The notes beneath the pieces were generated by a model. It had not been told where the DNA came from, searched no databases, and saw only the letters and a list, made by a program, of their open reading frames with translations. The position numbers and the translations under genes are program-made. From Methanobrevibacter boviskoreani JH1 (GTDB taxonomy: Archaea > Methanobacteriota > Methanobacteria > Methanobacteriales > Methanobacteriaceae), in assembly GCF_000320505.1 (NCBI RefSeq), contig NZ_BAGX02000020.1, positions 166,573 through 230,572 on the forward strand: 64,000 bases of DNA, read 5' to 3'. Below are positions 58,230 to 64,000 of this stretch, piece by piece (positions within the stretch are counted from its first letter, which is position 1; each line of letters opens with the position of its first letter).

Positions 58230-59390
58230 GTGAATGGTTTATGGTATTATGTAATTGCATTCCTTTTAATATGGACTATTGCAGCTTTTTATAAATTATA
58301 TCATCCGGATTCTAAAAATTTGGAAATGTCCTTTCCAATACTTCTAATGTTGAAAACAGATAGATTTAAAGGATTTATTGATAAAGTTGCCAAAAAAGCG
58401 CCCAGATTCTGGAAATGGTATATGAATGTAGGTATTGTAATATGTTTTATCTCAATGGCATTAATGTTAGTTCTATTGATCCAATCACTTGGAACCGTTT
58501 TAAAAACCCCCTCAGTATCCATATTAATTCCAGGTGTTGAGGTTCCCGGCTCCCCGATATTCATACCTTTTATCTCAGGATTCATTGCTTTAATATTACT
58601 TATTATTGTTCATGAATTTTCTCATGGAATATTAGCTAGAGTGGAAGGTATTGATATTAAATCAATGGGTTTATTGCTCTTTGTTATTTTACCTGGTGCA
58701 TTTGTAGAGCCTGATGAGAAGGAAGTTGAGAAAGCCTCCAGATTAAGTAAACTTAGGATTTATGGTGCAGGGGCCATGGCAAACATTGTACTTGCACTTA
58801 TAGCATTGATTATTTTTGCAGCTATCGCAAACTTTGCTGTTCCTGCCGTATATGATCAAAGTGGTGTTGAGATTACAAGTGTTGTAAATAATGGCCCTGC
58901 TTACGGAAACCTTAAAGAGGGAATGGTTATTACATCAATAAATAATCATAAGGTAACAAACGCAACATCCTATTCAAATGCAGTCTATAGCCTAAAACCA
59001 AATACCACCGCACACATAACGACGGACAAGGGCACGTATACATTCAAGTTAGGTGAAAATCCCAACAACAAAACATTAGGTTATATGGGTATTAGGTCCC
59101 AGGAACATTTAGTTTTAAAGGAAAATATCAAGAACACCTATGGAAACATTCTACCATGGGGACTATTAAGCTTAGAAGATTTGTTTAAATGGATATATTT
59201 GATCAATCTTTCTGTAGGCCTGTTTAATCTACTTCCAATGAAACCATTAGATGGTGGATTAATGTTAGAGGAACTACTAAGTTATAAACTCTCCAGTGAA
59301 AATGTTAAACTAATTACAGATTACTTTACTTACTTCACACTAATAGTAATCGTATTTAGTTTAGTTGCGGGAATTTTTATTTCTTTATAA
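58230..59390 (+). CDS. Site-2-type membrane metalloprotease (M50 family) with PDZ domain
   Basis: A 386-residue integral membrane protease. The zinc motif is HEFSHG (HExxH) within a membrane segment, followed by a PDZ-like domain (EGMVITSINNHKVTNATSY, ITTDKGTYTFKLG). The second metal-ligand motif is LLPMKPLDGGLM. At least five hydrophobic helices are present. It starts at GTG behind GTGAT. Such proteases cut membrane-bound regulators or signal peptides in the bilayer. The substrate is unknown and no partner is encoded nearby. Confidence 0.92.
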   Translation: MNGLWYYVIAFLLIWTIAAFYKLYHPDSKNLEMSFPILLMLKTDRFKGFIDKVAKKAPRFWKWYMNVGIVICFISMALMLVLLIQSLGTVLKTPSVSILIPGVEVPGSPIFIPFISGFIALILLIIVHEFSHGILARVEGIDIKSMGLLLFVILPGAFVEPDEKEVEKASRLSKLRIYGAGAMANIVLALIALIIFAAIANFAVPAVYDQSGVEITSVVNNGPAYGNLKEGMVITSINNHKVTNATSYSNAVYSLKPNTTAHITTDKGTYTFKLGENPNNKTLGYMGIRSQEHLVLKENIKNTYGNILPWGLLSLEDLFKWIYLINLSVGLFNLLPMKPLDGGLMLEELLSYKLSSENVKLITDYFTYFTLIVIVFSLVAGIFISL

Positions 59391-59617
59391 TTCTTTAAAT
59401 CTTTTTTTTAACTTAATAACTTTATTGTTTAGACATCAATTATTTAGTTAAACCCTACTTTTTAGATATATTCTTTAATAAAAGATTTTAACGATAGTTA
59501 AATATTTTAACATCGTTAAATATTTAATATATTTTATACATAATTAATAATAATATAAAAAAAATTATAAAAAAATCATAATATTTTGGAATATAAATAA
59601 AATTTTTACAAAACTAT

Positions 59618-60847
59618 ATGGGAAGTAGTTATTACATGGTTAAGATATCTATAATTGTGCCGGTTTATAATACCGGGCATTATTTAGAACAATGTTTAGA
59701 CAGTATTATTAATCAAACTCTAGAAGATATTGAAATTATATGCGTAAATGACGGATCTACTGATAATTCTTTATCTATCTTAGAAGAATATGCTAATAAT
59801 GACGATCGTATTAAAATAATTAATCAAGAAAATAAAGGACAAGGTTTTGCTAGAAATAATGGCCTAAAAAATGCTAATGGAGAATATATCCTTTTTGTTG
59901 ATTCTGATGATTGGATAGAACTTAATACATGTGAGGTATTATATAAAAAAGCTAATGTATTAGATACGGATATGCTTTTCTTCTGTGCTGCCCGTTATAT
60001 TGAAGATGAAGATAAATATGACTATACCTTCAAAGACTATAATTACTCATCACTAGGAGGCAAATTCTGGAACAGGATTTTTACATACAAAGATGTACCT
60101 AATATTTTTAAGGTTGCGGTTTCTGCTTGTTTAAAATTATATAATACAGATTTTTTAAAAAAATCAGATGTTCATTTTCCGAATAATTTCTTTGAGGATA
60201 ATTTTTTCTTCTATTCCCTATTTTTAAAAGCTGAGAAACTTTCAATTGTTGAAAATCAATTTTATAATCGCCGTATAAGAGATGATTCCACTACACAATC
60301 AGGTGGAAGGGCTTTTATGGACTCCATAATTGCTGCTAATCAGATTATTGATGTTTTTAAAGATAATGGACTATTTGAACAATATAAGAATCAATTATTG
60401 CGAAAAAAGTTTAATAGTAATATATCACGGTTCTTTGGTATTGACGACTCATTAAAAGAAGAGTATTGGGGTAGACTTAAAGAGGATTTCGAAGACTATA
60501 GAAAATATTATGATGAGGAAAAGGACTCATTCTATTATATTATTGTAGATTTTTATAATAACCTAATTAAATCCAAGAATTATCAAGAATTCTTAGAATC
60601 AGAATCAGTGAATTTAAAAAATAGACATGATAATATAAAAGAAAAGTATGAAAGTTTAGATAAAGAATCACATAATAAAATCAATGCATTAAATGAGAAA
60701 AACAAAGACTTAGAAGAGGAATATGAAGAATTAAAAAAAGAAAATGACCATTTAAATGAAGAAATTAACGAGCTAAGTAAATTTAAAAGAGATGTTTTAA
60801 ACTCCAGAAGTTGGAGAATAACCAAGCCATTTAGAAGAGAAAAATAA
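59618..60847 (+). CDS. Family 2 glycosyltransferase with C-terminal coiled coil
   Basis: A 409-residue GT2 enzyme. ISIIVPVYNTGHYLEQCL, CVNDGSTDNSL, NQENKGQGFARNNG and FVDSDDWIE form the catalytic domain. Residues about 325-395 form a coiled coil (KNKDLEEEYEELKKENDHL and similar). It ends NSRSWRITKPFRREK, the tail shared with three other GT2 proteins here. The ATG at 59618 has no ribosome binding site; the one at 59636 gives MVKISIIVP like the paralogues and may be correct. The gene is more T-rich than its neighbours. Confidence 0.87.
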   Translation: MGSSYYMVKISIIVPVYNTGHYLEQCLDSIINQTLEDIEIICVNDGSTDNSLSILEEYANNDDRIKIINQENKGQGFARNNGLKNANGEYILFVDSDDWIELNTCEVLYKKANVLDTDMLFFCAARYIEDEDKYDYTFKDYNYSSLGGKFWNRIFTYKDVPNIFKVAVSACLKLYNTDFLKKSDVHFPNNFFEDNFFFYSLFLKAEKLSIVENQFYNRRIRDDSTTQSGGRAFMDSIIAANQIIDVFKDNGLFEQYKNQLLRKKFNSNISRFFGIDDSLKEEYWGRLKEDFEDYRKYYDEEKDSFYYIIVDFYNNLIKSKNYQEFLESESVNLKNRHDNIKEKYESLDKESHNKINALNEKNKDLEEEYEELKKENDHLNEEINELSKFKRDVLNSRSWRITKPFRREK

Positions 60848-60900
60848 TTAAATTAAAATAAAATATAAAAGATTAAAAATATTAGTCAAAAGCATTTAAT

Positions 60901-62127
60901 TTATAAACCCTCTATATTCATTGTATTGAAAAGAACAACATCAACCATATCACCCTTTTCAACTCCCTCGTTATTTTCATCAATAATAATATAGCTGTTT
61001 GCTTCAACCATTGACCTTATAATACCAGAACCACGATTTAAAACATGTTTTGCATGAAAATGATCTGAATAGGTTCTAATAAAGTCAGTTCTACCAAGGG
61101 TAGATGGAATCTTTAACATTGACTCTCTTTTAACTATATCAAAGTTATAGTCCAAACCTTCCATCCGGTATAGATAGGTTCTAACAAATACATCAAATTG
61201 ACTCATTGCAGCAACCGGTTGACCGGATAAGGTGAACACGACAGTATTGTTTACTACACCAGCACCTGCAGGTTTACCTGGTCTCATGGCAACACCATGA
61301 TATAAAATCTCACCAAGTTCGTCAACTGCATCAAGAACCACATCACCTTTACTAATAGCCGTACCACCAGTGGTTATTACAAGGTCGTAATCTTTTGTAG
61401 CATCATCAATGGCCTCTTTTACATCATCATAAACATCATATACATGACTAACATCTACCAAAGCACCAGTACTTTCAACCATGGAGGATATTGTGTACTT
61501 ATTTGAATTGATGATTTTAGATTTTGTATCCACATCATTACTAGGTTCAACTAGTTCATTACCTGTTACAATAATTTTTACACGGGGTTTTTTATAGACC
61601 TGAATCTCATTATAACCTGCTGAAGCAATTAGACCAATTTCCTGAGGTCTTATTAAAGTATTGGACTTTAAAACTATTTGTCCTTCTTTAATATCCTCAG
61701 CCTTAGGTGATATATTCTCACCTGGAGTCACCTGTGAATGGATACTTAATTCATCACCATCACATGAGGTATACTCTGCCATTATAACAGCATTTGCCCC
61801 TTCAGGAATTGGTGCTCCAGTAGCTATTAAAATAGCTTCACCGTCATGTATCTCTTTATCAGAATAGTCACCTGCCCCAATATGATCAATAACCTTTAAT
61901 GTTTTATGAACATTATTTGAAGCTCCAAATGTGTTTTCTGCAATAACCGCATAGCCATCCATAGCAGATTTATCAAATGGAGGTGAATTATAATAAGATT
62001 TGATATCCTCAGCTAAAACCCTCATATATGAATCTTTAATATTAATGGTCTCTGTATCCATAATTACTTGATTATCATTAAGTTTGGAAACTGCCTCATT
62101 AAGTGGCATTAATTTAGATAAAAACAT
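60901..62127 (-). CDS. moeA: Molybdopterin molybdenumtransferase MoeA
   Basis: A 408-residue protein inserting molybdate or tungstate into adenylated molybdopterin. SPPFDKSAMDGYAV, TGAPIPEGANAVIMAEY, TTGGTAISKGDVV and TLSGQPVAAMSQFDVFV (family LPGNPVS region) are present, with domain IV at the C-terminus. GTG at 62136 opens the frame, but GGGTG is better placed for the ATG at 62127. In methanogens the cofactor serves formylmethanofuran and formate dehydrogenases. Its presence argues against Methanosphaera stadtmanae, reported to lack molybdopterin synthesis. Confidence 0.95.
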   Translation of the reverse strand: MFLSKLMPLNEAVSKLNDNQVIMDTETINIKDSYMRVLAEDIKSYYNSPPFDKSAMDGYAVIAENTFGASNNVHKTLKVIDHIGAGDYSDKEIHDGEAILIATGAPIPEGANAVIMAEYTSCDGDELSIHSQVTPGENISPKAEDIKEGQIVLKSNTLIRPQEIGLIASAGYNEIQVYKKPRVKIIVTGNELVEPSNDVDTKSKIINSNKYTISSMVESTGALVDVSHVYDVYDDVKEAIDDATKDYDLVITTGGTAISKGDVVLDAVDELGEILYHGVAMRPGKPAGAGVVNNTVVFTLSGQPVAAMSQFDVFVRTYLYRMEGLDYNFDIVKRESMLKIPSTLGRTDFIRTYSDHFHAKHVLNRGSGIIRSMVEANSYIIIDENNEGVEKGDMVDVVLFNTMNIEGL

Positions 62128-62431
62128 ATTACACACCCTACTACTTTTTAAAAATTAAACAATGTTTTTATAAATAAATTCGATTATATAGATTTTAGAC
62201 AAATATAAATATCCTAGTTAATCTTTAATTAAAAAAATAATTACATATGCTAGATTATTTTTAGCTTTAAAAGAATTTAAGACATATCTTGATTTAAGAC
62301 AAAATTCAATTTTTCCAATATGAAAATACTTAAAATTTAAAACAATACATATAATGTTTTTTTGAAAATTTTAAATCTTATCCGACACTATCTTAAATTA
62401 AAAAAATAAATTATATGAAGATAACTGTTAA
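62128..62431. other. AT-rich intergenic region
   Basis: About 300 bases between moeA and purL, both on the minus strand. Only AT-rich sequence is seen. The purL-proximal side should contain the end of that transcript and the other side the moeA promoter. Confidence 0.4.
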
Positions 62432-64000
62432 TTATTTCATATAAGATTCTATAACATCTGTATAAGCGTCTGTTAGATCTGCAACAGGAATTGAAACATC
62501 ATCAAATTTCAAATCAAGACCTTTGACTTCACCAATACAAGCTGCAGGAACATCTATCTTTGATAATATATCATCGACAGCATCAGCCTTAACAGTCATT
62601 ATATACCTTCCATGGGATTCGGAAAATAATAGATTATTGAATTTCATGTCTGAATCAACTGGAATCTCAGAGGTATTAATCTCAGCACCTAAATTAGATT
62701 TGATAGCCATTTCACTTAAAGCAATAGCTATTCCACCAGCAGAACAATCATGAATAGCTGTAATATTTTTATCTCCATCCTCTTCCAATAAATCCAAAAT
62801 ATTCTTTGCAGCATTAAATTCATCATCGATTCTTACCTTAGGTGCGGTACCCTGTTCAATATTAAACAAGGTTCTATGATATTCGGAACCATTTAACTCA
62901 TCATAGGTATTACCAACAATAACTATCTTATCGGATTCATTTTTAAACTCAAGGGTCCTGATATTCTCAAGATTTTCAACACCAATCAAACCTACAGCAG
63001 GTGTTGGATTAATTTTTGCACCTTCGTTTTCATTATAAAAACTAACATTACCACTAATAATTGGTGCATTGAATTTCTCGGAAATCTGAGACATGCCCTC
63101 AATACATTGTTTAAATTGCCATAAAATCTCCGGATTCTCAGGATTACCGAAGTTTAAACAATCCACTATAGCATAAGGCTTTGCACCTACTGATACAATA
63201 TTTCTTATACCCTCTGCTACAGAACCTGCTCCACCATCGAATGGTGATAATTTAGTATGGATTGGATTTGAATCTACTGTTAATGCAACACCTACATCAT
63301 CATCAATCTTAAGTACAGCTGCATCATCACCTGGCTTAACAGCGGTTCTAAGCTGAACCTCATAATCATATTGCCTATAGACCCACACCTTACTTGCAAT
63401 ATTTGGTGAGGATAAGAGTTTAAGTAATGCCTCGGCAAAATCCACATCCTCAACTTCAACAAGTTCCTCATCACATACAGGTTCGCGGATAGTTCTTGAT
63501 ATTGAAGGAGGATCTGATAACACAATAGTTGGAAGGTTACATAATTCCTGATTCTTTTCAAAGTCCTTTACAATCATATTGTTTCCTTCTGTAACCTCAC
63601 CGATTACAGCAGAAGGAAGTTCATGTTTATCACATATCTTAGTTGCTAAATCAACATCCTTAGGATTGATTACAAACACCATTCTCTCCTGTGATTCAGA
63701 CAACATTATCTCATATGGTGTCATACCAGTTTCCCTAAGTGGTATTGCATTCAAATCAACGATTGCACCATTTTCACAGGCACCTGCAAGTTCTGAAATA
63801 CAACAGGTTAATCCTCCACCACCTAAGTCCTTAACACCTGAAACATGAATCTTATCGAGAATCTCATATGATGCTTCCATTACACGTTTTTTAGTAAATG
63901 GATCTCCTACTTGCACTGCAGGCCTATCCTCAGTTTCACTATCAGAGGTCAATTCTTCAGATGCGAAAGTTACACCATTAATTCCATCTCTACCGGTAGT
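62432..64000 (-). CDS. purL: Phosphoribosylformylglycinamidine synthase subunit PurL (N-terminus beyond window)
   Basis: A purine synthesis enzyme using ATP and glutamine-derived ammonia. The frame is open to the last base of the window (GRDGINGVTFASEE at the edge), so the true start lies outside. Visible are GDPFTKKRVMEASYEI, DLGGGGLTCCISELA, DGGAGSVAEGIRNIV, DCLNFGNPENPEI and HDCSAGGIAIALSEM, typical of the long PurL of the PurLQS system. The segment present is 522 residues, about three quarters of the usual length. Confidence 0.97.
   Translation of the reverse strand, partial: TTGRDGINGVTFASEELTSDSETEDRPAVQVGDPFTKKRVMEASYEILDKIHVSGVKDLGGGGLTCCISELAGACENGAIVDLNAIPLRETGMTPYEIMLSESQERMVFVINPKDVDLATKICDKHELPSAVIGEVTEGNNMIVKDFEKNQELCNLPTIVLSDPPSISRTIREPVCDEELVEVEDVDFAEALLKLLSSPNIASKVWVYRQYDYEVQLRTAVKPGDDAAVLKIDDDVGVALTVDSNPIHTKLSPFDGGAGSVAEGIRNIVSVGAKPYAIVDCLNFGNPENPEILWQFKQCIEGMSQISEKFNAPIISGNVSFYNENEGAKINPTPAVGLIGVENLENIRTLEFKNESDKIVIVGNTYDELNGSEYHRTLFNIEQGTAPKVRIDDEFNAAKNILDLLEEDGDKNITAIHDCSAGGIAIALSEMAIKSNLGAEINTSEIPVDSDMKFNNLLFSESHGRYIMTVKADAVDDILSKIDVPAACIGEVKGLDLKFDDVSIPVADLTDAYTDVIESYMK

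Overview
The window comes from a low-GC methanogenic archaeon of the order Methanobacteriales. The evidence is an frhADGB F420-reducing hydrogenase operon, an MsvR-type methanogen regulator beside an F420H2-oxidase flavoprotein, archaeal information-processing operons (rpl44e-rps27e-eIF2alpha-nop10, rpl21e-rpoF-DUF655-ksgA, pcna-gins-tfs), archaeal RNase P RNA, an A1:U72 initiator tRNA, TTTATATA promoters, and AGGTGA-type ribosome binding sites with frequent GTG/TTG starts. The moeA gene, the glycosyltransferases and the alcohol-oxidation cassette suggest a low-GC gut Methanobrevibacter. A Methanosphaera cannot be excluded from sequence alone.

Layout. 1-2 kb: 3' end of dnaK, then dnaJ. 2.6-5.2 kb: a pair of half-size EamA/SMR transporters, RNase P RNA, initiator tRNA-Met, and two small membrane-anchored coiled-coil proteins. 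5.3-6.3 kb: methionine aminopeptidase. A gene-free stretch full of stem-loops (6.25-6.9 kb) precedes a redox block on the minus strand: aspartate dehydrogenase, NADPH:F420 oxidoreductase, a zinc-ribbon/HTH protein, aldehyde dehydrogenase and iron alcohol dehydrogenase, then about 1 kb without genes and the frhADGB operon. 16.8-18 kb: a secreted low-complexity protein, two tRNA-Arg genes and an ArsR-type regulator. 18-30 kb (minus): endonuclease Q, PAC2 protein, Nop10 (53 aa), eIF2alpha, S27e, L44e, GINS, PCNA, an acidic membrane protein, TFS, Nudix, RpoL, Csl4, Dph2 and Hpt. 30-36.5 kb (plus): SRP54, Pus10, L21e, RpoF, DUF655, KsgA and a HemK2-like methyltransferase. 36.5-46 kb: four GT2 glycosyltransferases around dapF-lysA, a MutT-like Nudix and argD. 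46-52 kb: aldo-keto reductase, cyclophilin, an OGG1-like glycosylase, hisF, tRNA-Arg(UCG) and an XPD/DinG helicase. 52.4-58 kb: a frameshifted cbiL, msvR, a frameshifted coiled-coil methyltransferase, fprA and rubrerythrin. 58-64 kb: site-2 protease, a fifth GT2, moeA and the C-terminal part of purL (cut by the window end).

How genes work together. The adh-aldh-HTH-fno cluster reads as a module that oxidises an alcohol such as ethanol to the acid and passes the electrons through NADP(H) to F420. Frh, encoded next door, links the same F420 pool to H2. MsvR, FprA and rubrerythrin form an oxygen/redox defence locus; a near-consensus MsvR operator overlaps the predicted fprA start site. EndoQ, PCNA, GINS, the OGG1-like glycosylase and the helicase are replication and repair functions, and EndoQ ends in a PCNA-binding-like tail.

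Points most worth a second look: the alcohol-to-F420 module with its embedded transposase-derived HTH protein and a palindrome at its predicted start site; the MsvR operator at fprA; two independent +1-base homopolymer frameshifts (cbiL and the methyltransferase); and a recurring class of short (about 42-69 bp) imperfect tandem duplications in intergenic DNA.
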